DNA from: Chloroflexota bacterium
GTDB lineage: Bacteria > Chloroflexota > Dormibacteria > Dormibacterales > Dormibacteraceae
Direction: 5' to 3'
DNA length: 40,758 nucleotides
NCBI GenBank assembly: GCA_005880695.1
Contig: VBGR01000046.1
Location: 1 to 40,758 of the forward strand
The notes below the pieces were generated by a model that did not search any database, had not been told where the DNA came from, and was given only the letters and a program-made list of their open reading frames with translations. Shown here piece by piece: positions 16,654 to 24,516 of the stretch. The position numbers and the translations under genes are program-made. Within the stretch, counting starts at the first letter, position 1; every line of letters starts with the position of its first letter.

Positions 16654-17244
16654 ATGGCAGAGCAGCCGCCCACTGGAGACGAGCCCAAGCCGCCGTCCGG
16701 GGAGACGCCGCCGGCGGGACAGCCGAGCCCGCCTGAGCCTCCTGCGGCTCCGCCTCCGGCGCCGCCGCCCCCGCCACCGCCGCCACCACCCCCGCCCGCG
16801 CCGCCGCCCGGCGGTTACCAGCCGCCGCCTCCCGGCGGCTACCAGCCCCCGCCACCTCCTGGCGGCTACCAGCCCCCGCCGCCCCCTGGCGGCTACCAGC
16901 CCACGCCTCCTGGCGGCTACCAGCCTCCGCCGGCGGGCTACGGTGCGCCTGGCGGCTACGTCGGCGTGGCCGGTGCCCCCACGGATCAGATGGCGATCTG
17001 GTCGGTGGTCTGCGCAGGCCTCGGCCTGCCTGGCGTCTGCTGCTTCGGCATCGGTGGCTTGATCCTGGGCCCGGTGGCCTTCTTCCTCGGCAACGCTTCG
17101 ATCAACCGGATCCGGGCCAGCAACGGAACGCTCGGCGGCGAGACCCTTGCCCAGCTGGGCCGGATCGGCGGCGCGATCGTCGCCATCCTCGGCCTTCTCT
17201 TCCTCGTCTACATCATCGTCGCGGCCGTCAACAGCGGCCACTAG
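16654..17244 (+). CDS. Proline-rich DUF4190 membrane protein
   Basis: 196 residues. The first about 105 are disordered, with a run of 12 consecutive prolines and five GGYQP-type repeats. The rest is a DUF4190 domain with two membrane helices: IWSVVCAGLGLPGVCCFGIGG and IGGAIVAILGLLFLVYIIVA. Between them lies FLGNASINRIRASNGTLGGE. Such proteins are common in Gram-positive-type bacteria, and their role is unknown. Purine-rich GGAGAGGAG and GAAGAGGA before the ATG serve as ribosome site. The proline run should stall ribosomes without EF-P. Confidence 0.87.
   Translation: MAEQPPTGDEPKPPSGETPPAGQPSPPEPPAAPPPAPPPPPPPPPPPPAPPPGGYQPPPPGGYQPPPPPGGYQPPPPPGGYQPTPPGGYQPPPAGYGAPGGYVGVAGAPTDQMAIWSVVCAGLGLPGVCCFGIGGLILGPVAFFLGNASINRIRASNGTLGGETLAQLGRIGGAIVAILGLLFLVYIIVAAVNSGH
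16807..16938 (+). repeat. Tandem GGYQPPPP-encoding repeats
   Basis: Five degenerate in-frame units of about 21-27 bases each encode GGYQP followed by two to five prolines or a Thr-Pro variant. They lie within the disordered region of the DUF4190 gene. Copy number is likely variable between strains. Confidence 0.75.
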
Positions 17245-17278
17245 GGGGGACTGGCTTCAGCGCTCCCCGACTCGGGGC

Positions 17279-17297
17279 GGGCGGCGCCGCGCCGCCC
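17279..17297 (+). terminator. GC-rich hairpin after the DUF4190 gene
   Basis: GGGCGGCG (17279-17286), loop CCG, then CGCCGCCC (17290-17297): a perfect 8-base stem 35 bases after the DUF4190 stop. No T-run follows. Its place between that stop and the LCP promoter fits a transcription boundary. Confidence 0.5.
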
Positions 17298-17355
17298 TCG
17301 GTATCCTTGAGCTAGCCGTCCCCCCGCCGCGTGACCGGTGGAGCGCGATCGGCGT

Positions 17356-17387
17356 TTGACTTAGGTGCCATTCCCCATCGATACAAT
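17356..17387 (+). promoter_or_regulatory. Promoter TTGACT-20-TACAAT for the LCP gene
   Basis: -35 TTGACT (17356-17361) and -10 TACAAT (17382-17387) each match the consensus at five of six positions, but the 20-base spacer is long. The ATG at 17397 is 9 bases after the -10, so the mRNA would begin at or within a few bases of the start codon. There is no Shine-Dalgarno. Confidence 0.6.
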
Positions 17388-17396
17388 GTGCGGCGC

Positions 17397-18878
17397 ATGG
17401 CCCGGCTGAGAGCCAGGCGGTCCCGCTATCGTCTCCACCATCGACTGGCTACCTCCGCCCCGGCGGTGATCGTGGGCGCCCTGCTGATCGTCATGATCGG
17501 CGGGACCACACTCTTCGCGGCGAGGGTCCTGAACTTCCTCGGCGCCGTCACGGGCGGAGCTTCGATCTCCCAGATCGGCCAGGCCGTGGCGCCCAACGCG
17601 GACCCCGGGACCAGCTCGATCGCCTACAAGATCAAGCACAGGGAGACGATCAACGTCCTCCTCCTCGGCTATGGCGGCAACGAGAACGACGCTCCCTACC
17701 TGACCGACTCGATCATGGTGGCGCGGCTCGACACGGCCACGAATCGGGTGGCTCTGATCTCCATACCGCGCGACCTTTGGGTTGGCATCCAGTACAGCAA
17801 CGTGAACGGGACTTACAACCAGAAGATCAACGCGGCGTTCGAGGTGGGCATGGACGAGAGTGGGTGGAGCGGTCGCCTGCCCAGGTACACGGGTCGCGAC
17901 GGCGGTGGGCATCTCTCCGAGGACACCGTGGGCCACCTCACCGGCCTCACATTCGACCGCTATATGGGCGTCGACTTCAAGGCTTTTCGAGACGTGGTTG
18001 ACGCGCTCGGCGGCATCACCGTGCACATGGACCTCCCGCTCGACGACTGCCATTACCCGGACTACAAGAACGGCTACGTGAACCACGGCGTGGGTCCGGG
18101 CTACCGCTGTCCCCCCGGCGCGGGCATCCACTACAAAGCCGGCGACTACGCGGTTACCGGCGAGCAGGCGCTCCAGATCGCGCGTTCGCGGGACGCCGAA
18201 CAGCCGGAGCAGGCGACCGACTTCGGTCGTGCTCGGCGCCAGCAGATGATCATCGCCGAGATCAAGAAGCAGGCACTCGGCATCAACGCGATAGTCAAGG
18301 CCCCGCAGCTGATGAACGCGCTCCAGAAAAACGTCCGGACCGATCTCACGATCGACGACATGGCGGCCCTCTACCGCTGGGGCGGCCGGATCCCCGACAG
18401 CAGCATCCTGCACTTCGCGCTCACCAACGACAACCTGCTGGAGGCCGGCAACTGCGGCCAGGACTACGGCGTCTACGCCCTCTGTCCCACCGACGGCAGC
18501 AACAAGATGATCCAGTCATACGTCGCCAACACCCTGCCGCCGCCCGCCGTGACCAGGGCCCACGCGCCCCTTCAATTCTTCTGGAGCGGCCAACTGCCGG
18601 ACATGGTCAACGGCGTGGCCGACCTCATGAAGCCATTCGGTTTCGAGGTCGCCGATCCTCAGAGTCCGAGGGTGCGGGTACCGCCTCAAAAGACTGTCAT
18701 CTACGACTTCTCGGGCGGCGCCTACCCTGACGCGGCGGAGTGGCTTTCCCAGTTCTTCGGCGCCGACATCGTGGCCCCGTCCCAGTCCCAGCCGCCCGCG
18801 TTCGTCAAGGACAACGGAGGCTTCGCCGTTTACCTCGGCCACGACTTTGGCAGCCGCTGGTACAACAACAACCGCTGA
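17397..18878 (+). CDS. LytR-CpsA-Psr (LCP) family glycopolymer ligase
   Basis: 493 residues. A basic N-terminus (RLRARRSRYRLHHR) precedes one membrane helix (about 23-45). The outer LCP domain begins INVLLLGYGGNENDAPYLTD and includes ALISIPRDLWV and the ARSRD...DFGRARRQQ arginine/aspartate motif that binds the lipid pyrophosphate. A C-terminal LytR_C-like region follows. LCP enzymes attach teichoic acid, arabinogalactan or capsule to peptidoglycan. ATG 17397 is chosen from the promoter position and because earlier codons encode no plausible sequence. The 3' end overlaps the MeaB-like gene by 32 bases. Confidence 0.92.
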   Translation: MARLRARRSRYRLHHRLATSAPAVIVGALLIVMIGGTTLFAARVLNFLGAVTGGASISQIGQAVAPNADPGTSSIAYKIKHRETINVLLLGYGGNENDAPYLTDSIMVARLDTATNRVALISIPRDLWVGIQYSNVNGTYNQKINAAFEVGMDESGWSGRLPRYTGRDGGGHLSEDTVGHLTGLTFDRYMGVDFKAFRDVVDALGGITVHMDLPLDDCHYPDYKNGYVNHGVGPGYRCPPGAGIHYKAGDYAVTGEQALQIARSRDAEQPEQATDFGRARRQQMIIAEIKKQALGINAIVKAPQLMNALQKNVRTDLTIDDMAALYRWGGRIPDSSILHFALTNDNLLEAGNCGQDYGVYALCPTDGSNKMIQSYVANTLPPPAVTRAHAPLQFFWSGQLPDMVNGVADLMKPFGFEVADPQSPRVRVPPQKTVIYDFSGGAYPDAAEWLSQFFGADIVAPSQSQPPAFVKDNGGFAVYLGHDFGSRWYNNNR

Positions 18879-19818
18879 GCTGGCCGCCGGCCTGAAAGCC
18901 CGGAACGTGCGGGCCCTGGCCCGAGCCATCAGCCTGGTCGAGCGTCGCGATCCGAGCACCCGCGAGCTCTTCGAGACGTTGGGGGAGCCGCGCCCCGAGA
19001 CGGAGATCCTCGGCCTGACCGGCGCACCGGGCACCGGCAAGTCGACGCTGGCCGACGCGCTGGTCGCCTGGCACCGCGCGCACGGCGAGTCGGTAGCGGT
19101 CATCGCCTGCGACCCCAACTCGCCCTTCACCGGTGGGGCGATCTTCGGCGACCGCATCCGGATGCAGCGCCACGCGCTCGACCCCGATGTGTTCATCCGC
19201 AGCATGGGAGCCCGCGGCCATCTCGGGGGGCTGGCGCTGGCATCGCGTGAGGCCGTCCGGCTCCTGAGCGCCTACGGTTTCGACAGGGTGATCCTGGAAA
19301 CGGTCGGCGTTGGGCAGTCCGAGTTGGAGGTGGCGGGCGTCGCTGACACCACGCTGCTGGTGCTGGCACCCGGCCTTGGCGACGGGGTGCAGATGATCAA
19401 AGCCGGGATAATGGAGATCGCGGACGTGTTCGTGGTCAACAAGGCCGACCAGCCCGGCTACGAACGCACCGTCCTGGAGATTCGCAGCATGCTGAACATG
19501 GGCCCGAAGCTGCCCTGGAAGCCGCCGATCGTCGCCACGGTGGCCTCCCGCGGCGAGGGCATCGACGAGCTGATGGAAGCCGTCGCGCGCCACCGGGCAT
19601 TTCTCGTGTCCAGCGGCCGGATGGAGGCCCGGCGCCTGGAGCGCCTGAAGGACGAAGCCGCCGATCTGGTCGGCGAGTGGTCCCGGAAGGCGGCCCGCAG
19701 GCTGCTCGAAGATGACGACGACCTGGCCGGCCGGCTGGAGGCGGACAAAGCCCCCTACGGCGCGGCCGAGTCGATCCTGAAGGAGGAGGGGGCCAGGCTC
19801 GTGCCCGGCCAGCAGTGA
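18847..19818 (+). CDS. MeaB/ArgK-type G3E GTPase, acyl-CoA mutase chaperone
   Basis: A 323-residue P-loop GTPase that loads or protects the B12 cofactor of acyl-CoA mutases. Walker A is GAPGTGKST (59-67), the base-recognition motif VVNKADQPG lies near residue 199, and [15 protein letters not shown] is the switch segment. Length and C-terminal helices ([11 protein letters not shown]) are normal for MeaB. TTG 18847 is the only suitable start ahead of the conserved [16 protein letters not shown]. It lies inside the LCP gene, so translation is likely coupled. Direct overlap (GTGA) with the second mutase makes that enzyme its client; it may correspond to the MeaI partner of isobutyryl-CoA mutase. 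Confidence 0.93.
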   Translation: MAAAGTTTTAELAAGLKARNVRALARAISLVERRDPSTRELFETLGEPRPETEILGLTGAPGTGKSTLADALVAWHRAHGESVAVIACDPNSPFTGGAIFGDRIRMQRHALDPDVFIRSMGARGHLGGLALASREAVRLLSAYGFDRVILETVGVGQSELEVAGVADTTLLVLAPGLGDGVQMIKAGIMEIADVFVVNKADQPGYERTVLEIRSMLNMGPKLPWKPPIVATVASRGEGIDELMEAVARHRAFLVSSGRMEARRLERLKDEAADLVGEWSRKAARRLLEDDDDLAGRLEADKAPYGAAESILKEEGARLVPGQQ

Positions 19819-21461
19819 AGGCAGGAGCGAAGAACGGTCGCAAGGCGGGCTGGAGGAAGGCCTACGAAGCCGCCCAAAAGCGCGACGACGGGATCGAGAC
19901 GTCGACCATCTCGGGCATCCCGGTCGAGCCCCTCTACACCGAGGAGGACCTCGCCGGGATCTCCGAAGAGCTGCCCGGCGAGTACCCGTACAAGAGGGGC
20001 ATCCACGCAAGTGGCTACCGGGGACGGCTCTGGACGATGCGCCAGTTCTCCGGGTTCGCCACCGCCGCCGAGACCAACCGCCGCTACCACTACCTGCTCC
20101 GAAACGGACAGACGGGGCTCTCCGTCGCCTTCGACATGCCGACTCTGATGGGACAGGACTCCGACGCCCCGACCAGCCGGGGCGAGGTCGGCCACTGCGG
20201 TGTAGCCATCGACTCGCTGGCCGACATGGAGACGTTGTTTGAAGGCATCCCGCTGGGCCAGATCAGCACGTCGATGACCATCAACTCGCCGGCGGCCATC
20301 CTGCTCGCCATGTACCTGGCGGTGGCGGAAAAGCAGGGGGTGCCCTTCGCCGACGTCTCGGGAACTCTCCAGAACGACATCTTGAAGGAGTACATCGCCC
20401 AGAAGGAGTACATCTTTCCGCCCGAGCCATCCATGCGGTTGGTGGTCGACTCGATCGAGTACTGCGCCCGCGAGGTTCCGCGCTGGAACTCGGTCTCCAT
20501 CTCCGGCTATCACATTCGCGAGGCCGGCTCGACAGCTGTGCAGGAGCTCGCGTTCACCCTCGCCGACGGCTTCGCCTACGTCGATGCCTGCATCGAGCGG
20601 GGCCTCGACGTCGACTCCTTCACGCCACGTCTCTCCTTCTTCTTCGACGCGCACATCGACTTCTTCGAGGAGATCGCCAAGTTCCGCGCCGCGCGGCGGA
20701 TCTGGGCGCGTCATCTGCGGGAGCGCTATGGCGCCCGGGATCCGCGTTCCTTGATGCTGCGCTTCCATGCCCAGACCGCCGGCGTCTCCCTGACCGCGCA
20801 GCAGCCGGAGGTGAACGTCGCCCGCACGGCCCTGGAGGCGCTGGCCGCTGTCCTCGGCGGCACCAACTCGCTGCACACCAACGCGATGGACGAGGTCCTC
20901 GCCCTGCCGACCGACCGGTCGGCGCGGATCGCGCTGCGGACCCAGCAGGTGATCGCCTTTGAGACCGGAGTGGCCAACACGGTGGACCCGCTGGGCGGCT
21001 CCTACTTCGTGGAATCGTTGACGCGCACGATGGAGGAGCAGGCGGAGGCGTACTTCAAGCGCATCGACGAGCTCGGCGGCGTGATCCCCGCGATCGAGCG
21101 CGGCTTCTTCCAGAAGGAGATCGCCGACTCCGCCTTCCAATACCAGAAGGAGCTCGAGCAAAAGCGCCGGATCGTGGTCGGGGTCAACGACTTCCAGGTC
21201 GATGACGAGGAGGACCTGGAGATTCTGCGCATCGACCGCTCACAGGAGGAAGGCCAGGTCAAGAGGATCGCGGACGTGCGCCGCACGCGCGACGAACGGC
21301 GCTGGCGAGATTCCCTCACCAAGCTCGAGAAGGCAGCCCGCGGACGCGACAACCTGATGCCGTACATCCTCGATTCCGTGCGCGCCTACGCGACGGAAGG
21401 CGAGATCATGGACACGCTGAAATCGGTGTTCGGCGTCTACGTGGAGGAAGCCGTCATCTGA
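19815..21461 (+). CDS. Isobutyryl-CoA mutase-like large subunit (second acyl-CoA mutase)
   Basis: A 548-residue TIM-barrel subunit of a B12-dependent mutase. Motifs are [11 protein letters not shown] (71-81), [15 protein letters not shown] (183-197) and [11 protein letters not shown]. Phe78 and Gln196 replace the Tyr and Arg of methylmalonyl-CoA mutase; the Phe/Gln pair is the known signature of isobutyryl-CoA mutase (IcmA). The segments [11 protein letters not shown] and [12 protein letters not shown] also recall Streptomyces IcmA. Expected reaction: isobutyryl-CoA to and from n-butyryl-CoA. The GTG start overlaps the GTPase stop, and the B12-binding subunit begins 2 bases after its stop. 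Automatic annotation would probably call it methylmalonyl-CoA mutase. Confidence 0.9.
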   Translation: MKAGAKNGRKAGWRKAYEAAQKRDDGIETSTISGIPVEPLYTEEDLAGISEELPGEYPYKRGIHASGYRGRLWTMRQFSGFATAAETNRRYHYLLRNGQTGLSVAFDMPTLMGQDSDAPTSRGEVGHCGVAIDSLADMETLFEGIPLGQISTSMTINSPAAILLAMYLAVAEKQGVPFADVSGTLQNDILKEYIAQKEYIFPPEPSMRLVVDSIEYCAREVPRWNSVSISGYHIREAGSTAVQELAFTLADGFAYVDACIERGLDVDSFTPRLSFFFDAHIDFFEEIAKFRAARRIWARHLRERYGARDPRSLMLRFHAQTAGVSLTAQQPEVNVARTALEALAAVLGGTNSLHTNAMDEVLALPTDRSARIALRTQQVIAFETGVANTVDPLGGSYFVESLTRTMEEQAEAYFKRIDELGGVIPAIERGFFQKEIADSAFQYQKELEQKRRIVVGVNDFQVDDEEDLEILRIDRSQEEGQVKRIADVRRTRDERRWRDSLTKLEKAARGRDNLMPYILDSVRAYATEGEIMDTLKSVFGVYVEEAVI

Positions 21462-21462
21462 C

Positions 21463-21867
21463 ATGGCGCTGCGCATCGTGATGGCGAAGCTGGGGCTCGA
21501 CGGCCACGACCGCGGCGTCAAGATCGTCGCCCGCGCGCTCCGCGACGCCGGCTTTGAGGTGATCTACACGGGGCTCCGGCAGACGCCCGAGATGGTGGTT
21601 GACGCGGCCCTCCAGGAGGACGCCCAGGTGATCGGCCTCTCCATTCACAGCGGGGCGCACATGACGCTGATCCCGCGCGTCATGGACGTGCTCAAGGAGA
21701 AGCAGGCCGAGGACCTGATGGTGTTCGCGGGCGGGATCGTCCCCGACGAGGACATCGAGAAGCTCAAGAAGCTGGGCGTGGCCGAGGTTTTCACACCCGG
21801 CACCCCGCTCCAGGAGATCGTCGACTACCTGCGCGCCAAGTTTCCGGGAGAGACGGCCGCGGTTTGA
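21463..21867 (+). CDS. B12-binding small subunit of acyl-CoA mutase
   Basis: A 134-residue flavodoxin-like cobalamin-binding domain. It has the base-off/His-on motif LDGHDRG at 13-19, where His supplies the lower axial ligand, then [16 protein letters not shown] and [23 protein letters not shown]. This is the whole protein, as in IcmB or archaeal-type McmA2. It completes the mutase encoded just upstream. Because the first mutase (3876) lacks a small subunit, this one might serve both, which is inference. It converges on the L,D-transpeptidase gene. Confidence 0.95.
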   Translation: MALRIVMAKLGLDGHDRGVKIVARALRDAGFEVIYTGLRQTPEMVVDAALQEDAQVIGLSIHSGAHMTLIPRVMDVLKEKQAEDLMVFAGGIVPDEDIEKLKKLGVAEVFTPGTPLQEIVDYLRAKFPGETAAV

Positions 21868-21873
21868 TGCGTG

Positions 21874-21889
21874 GTTTTGGATCCAAAAC
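21874..21889. repeat. 16-base perfect palindrome, copy 1
   Basis: GTTTTGGATCCAAAAC is a perfect palindrome starting 7 bases after the stop of the B12-binding subunit gene. A second copy is centred 42 bases downstream. Neither has a loop or T-run that would mark a terminator. It looks like a dimeric protein site or a dispersed palindromic element. Confidence 0.75.
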
Positions 21890-21917
21890 TGCGAGGGCCG
21901 GCCTCGTGGCGTGCGGA

Positions 21918-21929
21918 TTTGGATCCAAA
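21918..21929. repeat. 12-base palindrome, copy 2
   Basis: TTTGGATCCAAA repeats the core of copy 1, with the matching AAAAC flank on its right. Between the copies lies CGAGG-GCCGG-CCTCG, a small GC hairpin at 21891-21905. The whole block fills the convergent gap before the L,D-transpeptidase stop. Confidence 0.7.
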
Positions 21930-21936
21930 ACGGCGG

Positions 21937-23271
21937 CTAGGAGTCGGGTGAGGGTGAGCCGTACCCGAAGTAAGGGTCGTTGTAGGACTGCTGAGCGACC
22001 TGGTCTGCCGGCGGCGAACCGTCACCCGGGATCACCACCACCGGCGTGCCGACCGGCGTCCACGAGAAGAGGACGTCGATCGGCCCGTAGGGGAGACCGA
22101 TGCAGCCGTGCGAGCCATAGCTGCCGACGTTGGAGCCGGGTCCGTACCAGCTTCGCCACCAGGAGTCATGGATGGCTTCGCCGCTCGGATGGAACCAGAG
22201 CGCGTAGCGGGCGTTGATCGAGCCGTAGTCGTAGGGCGAGCCGTGCGGGAAGGGCGAGATGAAGTGGACCGGCGACTCCTTGCGGTTGACGCGCATCAGG
22301 CCGACGTCCGTCGGCAGCGCCGGGCGGCCGGTGGTGACGAGCGTGTCGATGACGAGGCGGCCACCCTCGTACGCCCAGAGCTCCTGCGCGGTGAGCGAGA
22401 CCAGGATCGCCTTTTGAGGCAGGTGGCCAAGCAGGGCCTGGTGGACCTCGTCGCGGTAGCGCTCCTCGAGCGCAGTGGCAAGGGCGACCTGGTCCAGGTC
22501 GCCGCCCTGGACCTTGGCCAGGTTGCTCTCCAGCAGATCGTAGGGCCGGCCCAGGGTGCCGTAGCGCATGAACGCGGCGTAGGCAGCATCGTTGCGCCCG
22601 TCGAAGAGGGCCTTGGCGGCGATGTCGCGGAGCTGCTGGAAGTCACCCTTGACGCGGGCTTTCAAGGCATCCGCCTCCGACTGCACGGCGGCCACTTCGG
22701 CGGCGTGCTGGGTGCGGAGCTGCTCGAGCTGGTCGGTGGGGGGGCCCAGGTCGGCGTACGCCCGGCGATAGTCGGCGGGGCTATGGGCCCGATTGATGCT
22801 GGTCGCCAGCGCGTCAACCTGCTCGCGGATGGGGCGGAGCTCGATCGAGTCGACGCCGTAGCGCTCGTCCTGCGTCAGCGAGAGCCGGACCTCGCCCAGC
22901 CGCATCGTGACCGCGCGCCGGAGCAGGTCGAACCGCTGCACGAGCAGGACCTGGAGCGAGTCCCGGAGCTGGGCGGCGCCTTGCTCTCGGTTGCGATAGT
23001 AGGCAAAGCGGGCCAGGGGCCAGGCGGGCGGAGGCTGGCGCAGCAGCAGCTGCTCGCCGTCCAGAACGGGTGCCAGGTCAGATTCGGTGTAGCCCGCCGC
23101 GGCCGCCGACATGAGGTCGAGGTCGAGGGCGCGAAGGTTGGTCTCCGCGGCGCTGCTGTAGGGGGAGGAGGCGACCACGTCGACCGAGGCGAGGAGGACC
23201 GCGCCGAGCGCGAGCGTGAGGGCAAGGGCCAGCCCAGGGAGCATCCGCCGAAGGCGCGCCGACCCTTCCAT
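21937..23271 (-). CDS. L,D-transpeptidase (YkuD domain) with long N-terminal region
   Basis: 444 residues. An N-terminal membrane anchor or signal (LPGLALALTLALGAVLLASV) is followed by a long alpha-helical region of about 40-270. The YkuD domain begins KAILVSLTAQELWAYEGGRL, has the catalytic block SYGSHGCIGLPYG with Cys390, and ends GTPVVVIPGD. YkuD enzymes form 3-3 cross-links in peptidoglycan or anchor proteins to it. The long helical region before the domain is reminiscent of coiled substrate- or partner-binding regions. A Pro/Ser-rich tail follows. It is divergent from the L25 gene. Confidence 0.92.
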   Translation of the reverse strand: MEGSARLRRMLPGLALALTLALGAVLLASVDVVASSPYSSAAETNLRALDLDLMSAAAAGYTESDLAPVLDGEQLLLRQPPPAWPLARFAYYRNREQGAAQLRDSLQVLLVQRFDLLRRAVTMRLGEVRLSLTQDERYGVDSIELRPIREQVDALATSINRAHSPADYRRAYADLGPPTDQLEQLRTQHAAEVAAVQSEADALKARVKGDFQQLRDIAAKALFDGRNDAAYAAFMRYGTLGRPYDLLESNLAKVQGGDLDQVALATALEERYRDEVHQALLGHLPQKAILVSLTAQELWAYEGGRLVIDTLVTTGRPALPTDVGLMRVNRKESPVHFISPFPHGSPYDYGSINARYALWFHPSGEAIHDSWWRSWYGPGSNVGSYGSHGCIGLPYGPIDVLFSWTPVGTPVVVIPGDGSPPADQVAQQSYNDPYFGYGSPSPDS

Positions 23272-23320
23272 CCAACTTAATAACTCACGGAGCGCCTATC
23301 GGGTTCCGCGGCTCCTTCAG

Positions 23321-23326
23321 TATCAT
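23321..23326 (+). promoter_or_regulatory. -10-like TATCAT before L25 gene
   Basis: TATCAT ends 11 bases before ATG 23338. No clear -35 and no Shine-Dalgarno. The transcript would have a leader of only a few bases. Confidence 0.4.
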
Positions 23327-23337
23327 GGCCTCCGGGC

Positions 23338-24000
23338 ATGGACTACAAGCTGACGGCGACCCCACGTGACGCTCGCGGAAAGAAGCTGCGACGACTGCGG
23401 GCCGAGGGCCGCTTGCCGGCGATCGTGTACGGACATCGCCAGCCGGCTGAACCGCTGCTGCTGGACGGACACGAGTTCCGCAAGGTGTTCGCGCGCGCCG
23501 GCCGCAGCCACCTGCTCGACCTCGCCATCGACGGTGGCCGGGCGGAGAAGGTGATCATCAAGGAAGTCCAGACCCACCCGCGCCGGCAGGGCGCGGTGCA
23601 CGTCGACTTCTACCGGATCGACCTGAAGGAGAAGCTCCAGGTCGAGGTCCCCATCGACTTCACCGGCGAGGCGCCCGCGGTCAAGAACGGCGACGGCGAC
23701 CTCCTGACGAGCCTCCACCACCTGCGGGTCGAGTGCCTGCCGGGCGACATCCCGGACAGCATCCCGGTCGACCTCTCGGGTCTCGACGAGATCGATGCCG
23801 GCGTGCGGGTCGGGGACGTCGTGGTTCCGGAGGGCGTGACGGTCCTCCACGATCCCGAGGACCTCATAGTCAAGGTCCACGCCCATCGCGTCGTCGTCGA
23901 GGAGGAGGTCGCTCCCGAGGAGGGCGCGGAGGCGGTCGCCGAAGGCGAGGAGCCGGCCGCCGAAGGGGAAGAGGGCCAGGCCGAAGGGGAGAGCGAATAG
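23338..24000 (+). CDS. rplY: 50S ribosomal protein L25/general stress protein Ctc
   Basis: 220 residues, the long TL5/Ctc form. The N-terminal 5S-rRNA-binding domain (TPRDARGKKLRRLRAEGRLP, then AIVYG and HVDFYRIDLKEKLQVEVPI) is followed by the C-terminal beta domain and a Glu/Ala-rich acidic tail of about 35 residues. It binds 5S rRNA in the large subunit and is often stress-induced. The usual downstream partner, peptidyl-tRNA hydrolase, is not adjacent; a MscS-like frame follows instead. Confidence 0.96.
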   Translation: MDYKLTATPRDARGKKLRRLRAEGRLPAIVYGHRQPAEPLLLDGHEFRKVFARAGRSHLLDLAIDGGRAEKVIIKEVQTHPRRQGAVHVDFYRIDLKEKLQVEVPIDFTGEAPAVKNGDGDLLTSLHHLRVECLPGDIPDSIPVDLSGLDEIDAGVRVGDVVVPEGVTVLHDPEDLIVKVHAHRVVVEEEVAPEEGAEAVAEGEEPAAEGEEGQAEGESE

Positions 24001-24503
24001 CGGTCGTCCCGGCGGACGTCATCCCTCTCCAACTCCAGACCGCGCTCGTAGCGGTCATCGCCTTCGCCTTCCTGCTGATCGTCGGTCGCTTCGTCATCGC
24101 CTGGATCCGCGCCCTGACGGTTCGCCGCGGCCTCAAGCCCGAGTTCGTCGACCTGATTTCCCGATCCGCCTTGGTGATCGTGATCACCCTTGCCCTGTTC
24201 GTGGTGGTCGGCATCCTGGCCGGCAACGCCTTCATCACGGCCTCGGGTTTCGTGGCGGCGATCCTCCTGGCCGGGCTCGGCGTGCAGGACGTCCTCCGCA
24301 ACTACGTCTCGGGCATCTACCTGCTCACCGAGCGCCGGTTTGCTGTCGGCGACGACATCGAGGTGGCCGGCCAGTACAGCGGCAAGATCATCGAGATCCG
24401 CCTTCGGGTGACCTACCTCAAGGGACGCGCAGGCGAGCTGATCATCGTTCCCAACGCCGAGCTCTTCAACTCGATAGTCTGCGTGCGTTCGACCGGAAAC
24501 TGA
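23997..24503 (+). CDS. Very short MscS-like protein lacking a standard start codon
   Basis: About 168 residues: two or three hydrophobic segments (QTALVAVIAFAFLLIVGRF; LVIVITLALFVVVGILAG; the pore-helix-like FVAAILLAGLGVQDVLRNYV) and the start of the MscS beta domain (FAVGDDIEV to IIVPNAELFNS). The C-terminal alpha/beta vestibule of full MscS is missing. No ATG, GTG or TTG exists in frame before the first helix. The frame begins at an ATA overlapping the L25 stop (ATAG) and has only GTC, ATC and CTC afterwards. The first TTG/GTG (24171 onward) would delete the first helix. Either an unusual start or a sequence error is involved. Channel gating function is inferred from the family only. Confidence 0.65.
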   Translation: MAVVPADVIPLQLQTALVAVIAFAFLLIVGRFVIAWIRALTVRRGLKPEFVDLISRSALVIVITLALFVVVGILAGNAFITASGFVAAILLAGLGVQDVLRNYVSGIYLLTERRFAVGDDIEVAGQYSGKIIEIRLRVTYLKGRAGELIIVPNAELFNSIVCVRSTGN

Positions 24504-24516
24504 CCGCGGGAAGTTC

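Noticed and set aside
16790-16945. CRISPR-like short tandem repeats
   Set aside because: The repeats are in-frame GGYQP coding units without spacers and lie inside a gene.
21874-21929. The BamHI-like palindromes as transcription terminators
   Set aside because: Perfect palindromes without a loop form poor RNA hairpins and no T-run follows.
22108-23280. 390-codon plus-strand frame opposite the L,D-transpeptidase
   Set aside because: The minus strand encodes an intact YkuD domain with catalytic HGC; the opposite frame shows only Arg/Val/Gly-rich shadow sequence.
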